This document shows positions 12,240 to 23,607 of a stretch of DNA of 64,000 nucleotides, piece after piece. Both the position numbers and the translations under genes were made by a program. How positions within the stretch are numbered: the stretch's first letter is position 1; every line of letters begins with the position of its first letter. Under the pieces are notes generated by a model. That model made no database searches, was not told the DNA's origin, and was given only the letters and a program-made list of their open reading frames with translations. Source of the DNA: Marchantia polymorpha subsp. ruderalis (lineage: Eukaryota; Streptophyta; Marchantiopsida; Marchantiales; Marchantiaceae); the NCBI GenBank assembly GCA_037833965.1, contig AP031355.1, positions 20,423,501 through 20,487,500 on the forward strand, written 5' to 3'.

Positions 12240-12620
12240 GTCTACACTCTTTTCTTTTGTGAAACTTCAAACCATTAGAGTTGATTTGAAGAATTTACTC
12301 TCATCGTCTTTTAAATTGTATTTCAACTTATACACCCATTTGCAATCAATCAAAGCTTGATTCTTTAAAACCTCCACGAGATTTCAAGTCTTGTTATCCA
12401 CTAGAAATTGCATCTCTAGTTCCATATCAACATCTGGTTGATGTTTTTAGTCGTCTAGTGCAAATACTTGAAGTTCGTTCATTAACAATAACCTACCCTT
12501 TTAATTCTTGTTGGCTTGAAATTTGATACATCTATATCGCAATTCATCTTTGTGTCACATCATTATTCACATATTGATAAATTTTCCATTTAACATGTGT
12601 AAGTAAAATTTTTTTCTTGC
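12240..12620 (-). pseudogene. Ty1/Copia reverse transcriptase fragment
   Basis: The minus strand, read through stops, gives the conserved Copia order: an EMQFLVDNKT block, a NLVEV block, CKWVYKLKYN and a degenerate K..LMV.SFT.E block (family consensus RFKARLVARGFTQ). It is a relic, on the opposite strand and from a different element than the fragment at 3500-3785. Confidence 0.65.
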
Positions 12621-12769
12621 TCAATAACGTAAGTATGAGAATACTTCCGCTCTTTCACTGATCTAGTATCATTGAAAAAAACATCCTATTGACAATCATT
12701 TTTCATATTATTAACCTATAACTAGGTTAATAACTTTAATGTCAAATGATTACTTCAAAAAAAAGTTAG

Positions 12770-12880
12770 ACCTGCAACGACGTCTTTAAACCCTTTAAAT
12801 GACAAAAGTCAAGCTATGATTTTTGATCTTCTACATACCGAAGTTCACAACCTAGTCTCATGTTAATTTTGTTACTACTG
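12770..12880 (-). repeat. Dispersed repeat R2, inverted fragment
   Basis: About 110 bp is the reverse complement of 4200-4310 (for example CCCTTTAAATGACAAAAGTC against GACTTTTGTCATTTAGAGGG). This shows R2 is a mobile or rearranged family with at least three copies here. Confidence 0.75.
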
Positions 12881-13587
12881 TTAATTTAAGTTTGTTTGAT
12901 GTAAACAAAATTTTTCATTTCTAGAAAATTTATATCTTCTAATTTGGAGTCAAATTATATTATCAATTCTTGTGCCATTAAGGTAATTCTATATGACCGG
13001 TGCATCATATGATACTCCATGAAGTTCTTCTTATGAAAGAAATCCGCAAGTGCAGAGTCGGTTAGATTGACCGACTAAATCTATGTGTCATCGTATATGT
13101 CATCAAGAATATGTATAAATATTCATTAGATTATTCTAATTATATAAAGCTCATGAAGAATACATGTAAATATTTATCTGAATATTCAAATTTATTTTAA
13201 TCTCATCAATATTATGTATTGGAAGATGCACAAGGATTATCACGTACTTTGCCAAGGCCGCTGTCAAACTTTATAGATATGTGAATAATTGTTTGTAACA
13301 CGAGTCTAGACTGCCTAATTGATCTGATCCAGAACTTGTAGAAAACAGAGCTCCAGGTGTCAGCGTTATTTGTTACGCTTTTTTTTTGAACTCGTACGTA
13401 CCCCATAATATTGCATGCCCTCAAGCGCGGTCAACGTCCAGTTCTGCTCAGGCATGCCCATGGCCGCCCTCGTTTATGTCTTCACTCATCACATGCTTGC
13501 TTTTTCTCGAAATAACCACAAAGCTATGTCTGGCAACAAACCCGCGGACTAGCAAGGACGGACTTGTTCGTCCGAAGGTCCTCTCCC

Positions 13588-13594
13588 TATGTAA
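13588..13594 (+). promoter_or_regulatory. Altered TATA position of dirigent-like copy 2
   Basis: TATGTAA occupies the place of the TATATAA in copy 1 (700-706), one A-to-G change, with otherwise nearly identical flanks. Confidence 0.45.
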
Positions 13595-13610
13595 ACGCGA
13601 ACGCGAACTC

Positions 13611-13675
13611 ATGCATCACTACCAAGGCCAGCAAGAATATCTAAGATACTGGGAAGGAGCTTCGAGGTTCAAGAG
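13611..13675 (+). other. Probable 5' leader exon of dirigent-like copy 2
   Basis: Conserved with 619-683, ending at the donor CAAGAG|GTAAGATC (intron from 13676). The acceptor is not certain: TTGCAG near 13733 is conserved in both copies. Confidence 0.4.
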
Positions 13676-14191
13676 GTAAGATCAACATGTGCAACTCCTT
13701 TGGTAACCGCTGCTGATGTCTGTTAGTTGCAGAGTGCCTCGTGACTGACTTAGCACTCTGGAGTACTGCAAAACATTCGTTTGGGTCAAACGCAGTTTGT
13801 TTGAGGAATTTGCTGTTGTACGTGATGACATTAGAGATCTGTCTGTGTTGACAGTGACAGTTGTCACCCAAACGAGCGACAAAAACTGCAGTACTCAAAG
13901 TTCTATTTGCCGTTCTTGTCTTCCTATCATTGATCAGTCAGAACATAGGAAACAGTTTGGTAATCAGGCTGGCAACCTTTGCATTTCCTAAATCCGTAAT
14001 CTCCTGCAAGCTGCATAATGATTATAGTGAGAAGCAGTATTCTTATCTGCAGAATTATATGAGTACAATCTGTTCGTCACAAGTCCTCGTCTATGAATTT
14101 TGAGCTTGGAAAGGGCGTTTGGGTCATTAATACAGATTTCTGACAGATTCAGCTCGCAGATAATCTGGTTCAAGATCAGCGCTCTAGAGCG

Positions 14192-14824
14192 ATGGATCAC
14201 ATGTCGTTGAGGAGTAATTCAAAAGTGAATGCATCGTACTGCAAGTATGTCATGAGCTACTATGAGTTCATACCGGCCGGCGACACAGAAGTGTTCAAGC
14301 CCTTGGCAGCTGATCCGGTTCCGAACAAAGGAATAGGCTACGTCAAGAACAATCTCCTCTACTCCTCAAGGGACAAAACAAAAGTTTACGGGCACGTTGG
14401 TGGGTTGTACTTCTACCATACAGAGGACGTGATCGAGGATGTGGTGACAATTACCTTCTCCGAAGGCTTGGTCCGACCGTGGGGAGGCAGCTCGATCAGC
14501 CTGCGAGGCTCGTGGTTCATGACTCCAGACGGTCAAGCTGATCTTGACAAACAGGAGCTGGGCATCGTAGGTGGACAGGGCCAATTCAGAGGCGCCACGG
14601 GATTTGTCAAGTACGAGAAAGTGCAGAAAGATCCACAAACCGTGTTCCATGTCACTTGCCACATCTATGTTCCTGACTTCGTCGGCCGCGATCACGAAGT
14701 TGAGATCAACCTCAACGAGCTGCTCGAAGCTGATGCCAAACCAAACGGCTTTCACGGCCATGGTCACGATCAGGGTTACGGTCATGGTCATAATCATGGT
14801 CACGGTCATGATCGAAGAGAGTAG
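14192..14824 (+). CDS. Dirigent / allene-oxide-cyclase-like barrel protein with His-rich tail, copy 2
   Basis: The complete 210-codon frame starts at the ATG shared with copy 1. Residues 18-160 carry barrel features: YYEFIP, a KNNLLYS strand, TITFS, and ELGIVGG (122-128) followed by FRGATG (132-137), a glycine-rich block typical of dirigent and AOC-like proteins. These families act in radical coupling of lignans or in oxylipin cyclisation; I cannot say which applies. Residues 188-207 form a Gly-His repeat tail (GHGHD type) that could bind metal ions. No signal peptide follows from this start. The frame stays open for many codons upstream, so a further 5' exon or an upstream start is possible. 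Confidence 0.8.
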   Translation: MDHMSLRSNSKVNASYCKYVMSYYEFIPAGDTEVFKPLAADPVPNKGIGYVKNNLLYSSRDKTKVYGHVGGLYFYHTEDVIEDVVTITFSEGLVRPWGGSSISLRGSWFMTPDGQADLDKQELGIVGGQGQFRGATGFVKYEKVQKDPQTVFHVTCHIYVPDFVGRDHEVEINLNELLEADAKPNGFHGHGHDQGYGHGHNHGHGHDRRE

Positions 14825-17560
14825 GGCGACTGCCTGAAGGTCTCATGGCTGCTAGAACTGAATCGGACTTGTCTGCCGTTTCGCGACCATACTCTCGAGC
14901 TGGTGTTGCAGATACGACAAGCATGGAGTTGTTTTCCCGGACGAAGTTTGTGAGCTTTGTCAGTCGGTATAGAATCCTTCTCAGTAGGATTATATTCTGT
15001 TTAGTCGGGCAAGCATATTTAGTTCCGGAAGTTAGTATAGAAACTCATACAAGGCTTGCATTTCCTATTACGGTAGGCTCATTTGATGTCTTCTGCTTCT
15101 CCGTATTTTTGGCTCGATGCAACAACGCGAGGATCAGAGGTTTAGGGTTTACTTTTTGGCTAGATTTGACAATGTAAGTCTTTTAGTGATATTCGATTTA
15201 TTTTTTAATAACGTACACCGTTATCATGATCCTTGTGACACAAATTCCACTTTAAAAATTGTCTACCAAGTCTCATAGTGATTGTAAGCTATGATAACCT
15301 ATAACATATTTTTGTACATTACTCAATCAAAATATATTAATCGTAGTTTCTTAATATTACAGCTACAATTATTTTTTACTATGTATCAAAGAATTAAAAT
15401 TAATTGGAATTTTTTTTTATTTCATTGCATCAATGAGCATGTTAAAATCAACTTAATCAACTCTTATGTTGATAATTGTTAATTTTTTTTTTCACAATTT
15501 TAAACCAATTATCAAACATGATAAAGTCAAACTCTCATATTCTCCTACCTCAATTAGTTATTAATACTGTGAGTGGGAGACTTTTGCTACATCTCATCTC
15601 TTCAATATTCATTGGATGATAAAAATGTAGTAAGATCAAGTTATATAGGAATTTTACTTATTCAAAAAAAATAAAACGTAGTTTTTTGTTGCAAGTTTTC
15701 TTATAACCTATTAATGTTTGCACGTCGGCCTACATCGCATAGAGTGTATAGTATTCACCAATCCGTGGATATCACGATAGTAAATATCCTAAATGGTATG
15801 TTACTGAGTAAATGTTCTTACATAGCTGGTACAGAATATTCAAAAGTTATTGTATTTCATATGATGACCTAAAGATACAAATTCTAGTTTATCATTCTTT
15901 GGTACTATTTATGTACCAAAAAAACACACAAACCAAAATGTGTACTAATTATGTATACATTTTTGTTTCATCTTTTGTGAGAACATAGCTCCTTTTGACT
16001 TCTAACATGATCAATAGTATCACAAGAATTTATTATCTGAAGAAGGTTTAAGTTCATTCTCAAAAGTAATCAAAACAAAAAGCAAAAAAATTATGTACAT
16101 CAAAATTTTCGAAAAAATGTTAACAGTTTTTTGGAATTCATTTTATGATAGTAATCAAAATCTTCAATTTTGAATGCATTTTGATTCAGTGCAAAAAAAC
16201 CATTATACATAGAATTCGTGGAATTTTCATAACATTTTCTTCAAGTTTGAAGATTTAGGCTAGTTGAGTCATGGTTTGATATTCTTGCGTAATGATCGGA
16301 AGCCTGCCGGCATTTTGTAAGTCTTACGAAGGAGTGGGTGTTAGAAGGATTTGGACGTCCCATTGGATATTGGGAGACCTGGTGGACAGATCGCCACTGC
16401 AGTTGCCTTTCCTGCATAAGTTGCAGATTTGAAAAGTGTAGTGAGTATGAGTAAGAGACATCAACGTGAAAATATCGCATAAGTTACACCAGATTGGACC
16501 ATACAAAACAGAGTTTGTGATCCTGTGGATCTAGAATAGGGAGAAAGTGAGAAAGAATAAACGAAGAACGATTCTGGTTGTGGAAAAGCATGTTGTTTTT
16601 TTCCTAGGGTGATAATCACTTTCATAGCAGCATGCTTAGTCATCACAGCTCTCGAACAGCAGCAGTCAATCTTGAAGAGATTGAATCACTTGGGTTTTGT
16701 TAATGTCCCGGGTGGTGAATACATCACATTCCATCTTGTTTCTTGCTTTGAAAAGCAACACTGCCGCCATGACTCTTGTAAACCATAGGAAAGGTTGCTT
16801 CGAAGTGCAACACCGTGGTCAATGTGATCAGCAGACACAGAAAAACTTTCGTGCGGAAACTCTCACTTGTAATTAGAGCTCAAAGAAGAGACTTGTACTT
16901 AGAGAGACGTATAGGCTATCTGATGAATATCATATTGACTGAATGCCTGTACCACCAAATTTAGGGTTCTTTAGTACATGTTCAACGATGCATGTGATTG
17001 TGTTCTGACTGGGCTGCGGTAAGGACGGATCTCCAAGAAATGCATACAGCGAGTCATGTGAAGGCCAAAAGTCAACATCTAAACCTACAGAGCATCGGAC
17101 CATCTTGTGGTGGAAACTATTTCGGAAAGCTCCACGCGAGTTCAGAAGAGCCAGAAGGTGACTGAAATATTTGAAAAGGAAACATTGGATAAATTTGATC
17201 AGCGGGTTATGTAAACAATCTTACAGCACTTTGGACTTATCCACTTTGAGCACCTGAGTGAAATACGCATCAGCTTGAGTGATCCTGGTGAAAGGAGCGT
17301 CAGAATTATGTTGTGAATGAACTTATGTGGTAGGCACCAAGCAAAGTTAGTCCGTACCTCTGCGCGTCTTCGAAAGTCATGTGAGCGACCCTGCTCTGCG
17401 CCCCAACCACTACAAGGACTCCTCTACCCTGTAAAATGCCCTCTTCTGTTTTGCCATAGACCGTTTCATAAAGTGACCATATTCGATCACCAGCAAGTGA
17501 AAGTCGAGGCTTACACAACGGTGGCTGCGATGGTATGTGGATGCAGATGGTGAAGGCTTG
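14825..17560. other. Spacer without recognisable gene
   Basis: 14.85-15.18 kb probably holds the 3' untranslated region and tail of the dirigent-like gene. 15.2-16.2 kb is AT-rich. 16.2-17.5 kb has more balanced base composition and scattered short frames, none with conserved motifs or convincing ATG starts. Confidence 0.45.
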
Positions 17561-17563
17561 CTG

Positions 17564-17633
17564 GTAAGGTACGAGGCGGGATTCAAGGTTCCAGGAAAGA
17601 TCCTGGAACCTTGAGGTCCGCCTCGTACCTTAC
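17564..17633. repeat. Near-perfect 33-bp-arm hairpin with 4-nt loop
   Basis: Left arm 17564-17596 and right arm 17601-17633 pair in 30 of 33 positions. The only mismatches fall in one 4-nt internal bulge, and the loop is AAGA. It is more regular than a typical plant miRNA precursor, whose loop is normally longer. Confidence 0.9.
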
Positions 17634-18153
17634 TATCGGAATCTGGATTGTCGGAATAAGAGTCATCTGAGAGACCTGGGTTTCCTATCTTTCTACATTG
17701 CGGGTACTCCTCTGACGTAAACTCTCTGTAACAGGAGATCGTTTGTGGAGTTTGAGTAATCCATGAGTTAAAATTTTCTCTTGTCCGGAGTAATAGATGT
17801 ATCGTTAACGAGATCTTTGGACATGCTATGCATATTGCTTTCAGTAGTATACAGCTGAGTATTACAGCAACAAAGATATGTGGACATGTTTCGGAAACAG
17901 AGGAGCTCTGACCGCAGAAGTGAAGGCTTTTGTAGAAATGTGTGGACACTAGACTCGAAGCTTTGCCCAACCATTTTCAAACCTACTGAATGTATGTGTA
18001 CTCCTATCGCACGGAGATGCCTTGGACCAGAACTTGAACCTAGTCCATAAAGATCAAGAAGGGGGTCTAAAAAATAGTAGTAGAATCATACAAGAATCTC
18101 ATTTTAATTGCATAATAATGAACCAGACAAGTTTACAGGCTTGCAGGTGTGAT

Positions 18154-18187
18154 CGCCGAATTCACCGCCGAATTCACCGCCGAATTC
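18154..18187 (+). repeat. Tandem 12-mer repeat
   Basis: CGCCGAATTCAC occurs twice and is followed by a partial third copy, CGCCGAATTC. Confidence 0.9.
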
Positions 18188-18951
18188 TTTTTGAATAACA
18201 TTCGATCAAAATTCAAACAGTTCAATGACACATGGTGGTGTAATTCACAATACTAGAGTACTACATGCATCTCATCGGGCTATTGAACCAAGCTCTCTGT
18301 ACGTATTTTCAGATTAAATTGGGAAAAAGTTACATGAAGAACTCTTGATGAAGGCACCTTGATCCATGCAGGTCCAAGGCACAATGAGGTCTAGATCTTG
18401 GAGATAGAATCATTGTGGAGTTCTATTATCGACCCAGCTGACTCTACAGTCAGCTGATTCTTGGACCCATTTGATCTGTAATAGAAAACTACCAAAAATC
18501 TGCAGTTTAATCAATTGCTGGGTGCTGGAGTGATAGTGATTAGTTCGTGCTGGTAGAAATGTATGCGTAGTGGCTGCAGTGAAAGTGGTGATAATGCGAA
18601 TGCAGGTCATTCGGCCTGCCCGGAGAACAGTCAGTGGCTACGATCTCATCCAGTATGTTGAAACCAGCAGTAATCAGCTGCAGGGAAAACTGGTCAACAA
18701 CAAGAAAGCCTTGCGCTCAGACAAATGCAACAGCAAAATCACAAGATATTTCAATGCAATTACCAAACAGTATCCTTCAGAAGGGAAGACACAGACTTCA
18801 TGACAACATATGGTGCAAGAAGGAGAACGTGACGGTCAATCGACGTCCTTCTCCGAGCCTTAAAGGAGATCCAGAAAGAAGGTCGCTGCTTGCCCGTTAG
18901 TTCAGAGGAGGAAATTTTGCAACGGGTTCGTAGTCATCGATAGAATCGAAG

Positions 18952-20759
18952 ATGGTTATGGAAGAGGAAGATGAGGAGAGCCACGAGGTCTTTCGATTTT
19001 ACTCAGCTCATGCTGATGTAGGGAAGAGCGGAATTTGGGATCCTCAGAAACACAAGTATTACTACTGTGACATTACTCAGGGGACATTCCATGTGCTCGA
19101 TCTAATTGACATGTCTAGAGAGGATCACACAGTAGGGCTTCAGATCGGCGCGATGGCACTTATCGAAGGAGGCTCGGGGCTTGTGATGGCTGTGAGGGAC
19201 GGATTTGGAATATGGGATTTTGATAAGAAGACGTTCCAGTTGACTGCAACTCCTTTCGGAATCAACAGTGGTTGGAGAATGAACGATGGGAACGTCGACT
19301 CTAGAGGCAGATTTTGGGCTGGTCGTCTCTTCGACACAGATGAAACGCAGCCTGGGATGATTTATCGACTGGAGCTGGATGGCAAGACAGCCACTCCCAT
19401 CATCGATGGCATCTGCTGTACCAACGGACTTCTGTGGAGTCCGGACAATAAACGCATGTGCGTTGCTGCTTGACCTTCTGCACTTATCTCTGTCGAGTTT
19501 CACGTCCTTTAGGAATGTTATCGAGCCGATTCATACTCTGCTCCTGTCCCCTGCTTTTCAGCCCTATAGAGATCAAGACCGAGCTTTTCAGTTCCTTCTG
19601 TTGAGTGGATGTGCAAATAGGGAGAATTGGTCCGCAAAATCCGGCCTTCCTATTGATGAGATAGCAGTTTGTCAATCGTCTTTAATGTTTACAGCCAGCG
19701 GATTCTTATCGATAGCCTTGCTTCTCAAGAACTGCGTAACCACCACCTGCGTCACCAGGATTTGTTGAAACTCAGGCTAAAAACTCTCCGATAGACATCT
19801 GGTCAAGCATCAGGTTGAGCTCTCAAGCTAGGAAATCACAAATCCCTAGCAATAGCGAACATTTATACGACTGCTAGCTTTCTCATCATGCCCTTTCCAA
19901 TAGACAAGCCACTTTCAGATCACGACAATTGTTTACATTCAGTATGGGGTAGGAGAAGAGGATCTTACATCATCCAATCTTACCCTAACCAGATATGGAC
20001 TAATCGATATTTTCTGCTATGTTGAATTCTTCTTTTAGTGAGCCTAGACACAGTTTGATTCCTTGAGAATGCGAGAAGATCGACGTTGTGATTATTCGCA
20101 CAGAGATCGTAGTGAGGGCTATGAATCCTGAAGGATTTCGGATTCGATAGAGAGAATGAGCTTCAAATCGAACACCGAATTTGTATTCGGGTGAACAAGG
20201 TCCGAGATCGTAAGACCAGTAATACTCGAGAACCCAACTCACTCGTTGTCTGATGCTTGCTAACTTCCTCGCATCGTACAGGTACTGTGGAGATAGCACT
20301 CACAAAAAGATTTACGTATGGGATTATGAAGAGGAATCAGGCACCCCGAGTAACCAAAGACTGTTCTTCGACACTGCTGGCTACTTTAGCGGGGTCCCCG
20401 ACGGGGCGAACATCGATAGCCAGGGGTACCTGTGGGTGTGTTTCTTCGACGGAAGCAAGCTGGTCAGAATTTCACCCGAAGCGAAGGTGGACAGAATCTA
20501 CAATATGCCCGTGAAGCGTCCCACGCAGCCCATCTGGTTTGGAGAAAAGCTGGACCAGCTGCTCATTACCAGTGCCAGCAAAGGCGTCAACACCCGCATA
20601 TGGCCCGAGAGTGGAAATGTTCTCAAGCTGCATGCTGGAGTTCGTGGACAGTTGAAGAACAAGTTCAAGCTTTTGTCGTCACCGCCTAATCCAGGACACC
20701 AATTTGCGATCGATCTCCACATCAAGGGGACTATTGCGGCACTCAGAAGCTTCTTATAG
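18952..20759 (+). CDS. SMP-30/gluconolactonase-like protein, two exons
   Basis: The exons are 18952-19457 and 20282-20759 with an 824-nt GT-AG intron (AT|GTGCGT ... TACAG|GTAC), giving 327 residues. The splice is phase 2 and restores the family segment NGLLWSPDNKRMYCGDS. This family of six-bladed propellers has a divalent metal at the centre; members hydrolyse sugar lactones or similar esters. Of the ligands known from human SMP-30 (Glu18, Asn154, Asp204), Asn158 (TNGLLWS) and Asp209 (VPDG) are present. The Glu position in the usual GE-(S/G)-P motif reads Gly-Lys-Ser-Gly (Lys25), so the metal site may be altered. Arg109 and Asn111 (RMNDG) are conserved substrate-side residues. No signal peptide is seen. 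The ATG at 18952 fits the expected N-terminal length; an extra upstream exon cannot be excluded. Confidence 0.88.
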
Positions 20760-22880
20760 ATTGATTATCGATTCAAAAGTAGCTCATGTCGCCGTAGGAG
20801 CCCCAGAGTGAATGTATACGGGAGCTACTTCTGACAAGGAAGCATGTGCTGAATGAACTTTGAGCCTCGGAAAGCGGGACGTTGGTAACTCTCATCAGTA
20901 CTAGTGCATAATCGTTGACAGAATCCTCTGAGTGCTTCCTTTCTGACTGAGGAGATGGCTATTCAGCAATCGCACACGAAATTATGGAGCTGGAGCCATC
21001 CATGGGCAGGTTATTGAGAGACGAAGGTGACGCATACTAGCAGCTGGGATCTAATGATCATCTCTGTTTGCTCTTGAAGACATTTGAATACAGGTGATCA
21101 GTAGTTTCTTTCTAGAGTAGAATTTGGCCCGCTTTGCACTGAGGCGCATTTACAAAATTCCCCATCGTGCATCCTGGATGTAAGAAACTCAGTCAAGTAT
21201 TAAGCTCTACTAATGTTTATACACACCTAAACAAATGTATGCATCGCCTATTTCTGTCAAACTGATGTAATGTCTATGAGTAATTGCTGGCTCAATTATG
21301 CAGGTTCAAATTCTACTATCGCTAGCGCTATTTATTCCTACTCAGCAGAAGAATCAAGCGTAATGATTTTCTGCAATGAAATGGCTTGCCGAATAATAAT
21401 ACTCTGTATCTGTTTTGAGTGACCCGCACGCGAAACAACATCCCTAACTCCGACAATTCTGACATCCTCCTAATACGCCATCAATCCACATCAACCTCAA
21501 AGTGCTGTCCGTGGTGGTGGCATTTCCGCGGACTCCGTGAATTTGGATAGGTTAAGCGTAGATTCCTGCTATGGCTGCTTACAGGAATGCGTAACGACAG
21601 CAGTTGAGGTGCACTACCAACAATCGTGGCAAGTTCACGTCTCGATTTGATTTCAGAATAATATTTGTGAAATGGCAAAATGCTTCACCCAAATGTTTTA
21701 AATTCTGGGAAAAGGGGCATTTTGTTTATAAAGTGGAAAAGAGTTGGCATTCTGTTCATTTTCGAGAAGAAGAGGCTTCTCGCTCAAACTTCTCTAGAAG
21801 AAAACCCTGGGAACAAACTCAGTAAATTCAGCCGGCAGTGTAGTCACTGACACAATCAACAATAGACTCGTTTCACGTGGAGATGTAATTGGTCAAGGTA
21901 TCTCAGTTTGTTAAATTAGAAAGCTCATGCATCTCTGACTTGTCTGCTATCGATATCCACCCTGTAATACTGCAAGGGCATTGGGCAAGGGTATTGAGTG
22001 ATCTATCGGACCTGTAAACAAGTCTTTGATGGTAGAGTCTCCACACTGAAGTAACCTTTGTAGCGCCTGCCGTTTACATAGGATTAGATGATACATGATA
22101 CGGACTGTACAGCAGTTGATATGGCTCCGATGCCATGCTTACATGTTCCAAATTCTCACTTCTTCCAGAATTTCATTCTTCTCGATCCACTTGAAAAAAG
22201 CTAGAACAGGACCAGTTGGATAAATGAATGATGGAGCCCTTCAGCAGCAAACAAAGGAGATGGTCAAACAGGCTTGACAGGTGTTACCAAATCTATATAA
22301 AGTCGCAATTTTGACAAGAAACAGCCCTGATGTTGACTCAAGAGGCTTCGTGTGTCTCTAGTTATACCCTTTCAGAAGCATGAACTTAAGCAATATTAGA
22401 AGGAATTAGAATTTACAGAGTCAGATTGCGGCCGAGTTCTCACTCATTTGTGAAATTATCGATCATTAGTTGGATGCCCTTTGAAGTTCGCCAGAGAAGA
22501 TAATGACTCCCGAGTTCAAGCCGATGTTGTTAAGGTGTTTAGATTGTGAAATACATAGACGTAGAATATGTAGTTCGAAGGTATGGCTGCAGCTGATTTA
22601 TTACCTTCTACGTTTCTAAACAAGGCCATTACTGCTTGATGTGAATTCCATAAAGAAGTCAATTTAGCCATTTTTCTCCTGATAGTTCACCTGTCCTCAT
22701 TTCATATGTATTTATCGTATCAGAATCTCTACTGCTGCCTTCTTCTCAGCCATATGTGGACAAAGAGTAAGGTCTGGAAATTACAAGCTATTGTTGATAT
22801 TTCTATCAATGTGGACCTCTGACTATCACATCATATATGCGTACAAGCACTGTCTAGCCAGTCTACGGAGTCCCTATGAG
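20760..22880. other. Spacer, no recognisable gene
   Basis: Contains the 3' regions of the flanking convergent genes. No conserved frame was found; short frames near 21.5-21.8 kb lack any known motif. Confidence 0.45.
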
Positions 22881-22890
22881 CTTCTAAGGC

Positions 22891-23607
22891 TCAGAGGAAA
22901 GCATTGGTGAATTGCGACCAGAAAGTTTCCAGAGGAGAGATTGAGGTTTCGTTGACTGCGAAAGACCTGGCCAGCAAGGCCGGATCCACAGCTGGCTGTG
23001 CTCCAAACAGAGTGAGAGGGAGAAATGAGATTCCTGGATTTTGAGAATTCAAGAAGTTGATGGTGGAAGCATTGACAGTTCCTTTGTTCATCTGGAAGTG
23101 CACCAAGCCTCTGGGGATAACGAACGCCTCGCCGGTCTTGAGCATCCCAGCGAACAGCTTGTTGGGAGCATTCGCATCGTCACTGTTGGCCACGAATCCG
23201 ATGTATATCTCTCCGGATGTAACGAACACAACCTCAGTGGCCAGGTTGTGAGTGTGAGGCGCAATGACACCACCTGGCATGAGATCAAGGCGAGCCATAG
23301 CAACTCCAAGCGTGTTCAAAGCTGGCCAATGACGGGCGAAGGCTAGTCTTGCCGAAGCACCCCAGGGATTTTCAGAAGTGATGATGCTGGCATCCTTCAG
23401 GCCTTTGTACATGAAATCTTCTGTCTTCGCTGTTGCCGGATCCTTGCAGAGGTACCCATTCGTAAACTTTTTCTGACTAAGGTCTGCAACACAGAAATCT
23501 TGGAGTTGATCTGAATCAGCTGCTTGGACAGCACTTCCCGCCAGTATGAACATCGTCAACAAAACCAATTGCCAACACGCAGGGCCCATGATGCGCACAA
23601 ATCCCAT
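22891..23607 (-). CDS. Germin-like protein (cupin), intronless
   Basis: The product has 238 residues. The ATG at 23607 is preceded in frame by GTG and then TAA, which fixes the start. A signal peptide covers about residues 1-30. Germin box A contains QDFCVADL (Cys39, paired in the family with Cys54). Box B, PGGVIAPHTHNLATE, carries metal ligands His118, His120 and Glu125, and box C, VIPRGLVHF, carries His170. All four manganese ligands are intact, so the fold should be a working apoplastic bicupin monomer of the hexameric germin family. Members act as superoxide dismutases, oxalate oxidases or wall-associated proteins; the specific activity cannot be read from sequence. There is no intron, whereas many seed-plant germin-like genes have one. 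Confidence 0.95.
   Translation of the reverse strand: MGFVRIMGPACWQLVLLTMFILAGSAVQAADSDQLQDFCVADLSQKKFTNGYLCKDPATAKTEDFMYKGLKDASIITSENPWGASARLAFARHWPALNTLGVAMARLDLMPGGVIAPHTHNLATEVVFVTSGEIYIGFVANSDDANAPNKLFAGMLKTGEAFVIPRGLVHFQMNKGTVNASTINFLNSQNPGISFLPLTLFGAQPAVDPALLARSFAVNETSISPLETFWSQFTNAFL

Larger units (their letters stand above)
13225..14650 (+). repeat. Right arm of the large inverted gene duplication
   Basis: Counterpart of 1-1060, starting near 13225 (CACGTACTTTGCCAAGGCCG). The pairing continues to the left window edge, so the real repeat is longer than what is seen. Confidence 0.85.

Noticed and set aside
13861..14103. Signal-peptide-like frame upstream of dirigent copy 2
   Set aside because: No ATG, and no splice combination I tried joins it in frame to the dirigent coding region; kept only as a finding.
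14366..14809. 147-codon minus-strand frame
   Set aside because: Antisense to the dirigent-like gene; the Met/Thr/Val repeats mirror the Gly-His codons.
17410..17970. 186-codon minus-strand frame
   Set aside because: Begins with TTG rather than ATG, runs through the 70-nt hairpin and shows no domain.
18154..18187. Possible CRISPR-like short repeats
   Set aside because: Direct tandem units without spacers in a plant nuclear context; a simple minisatellite.
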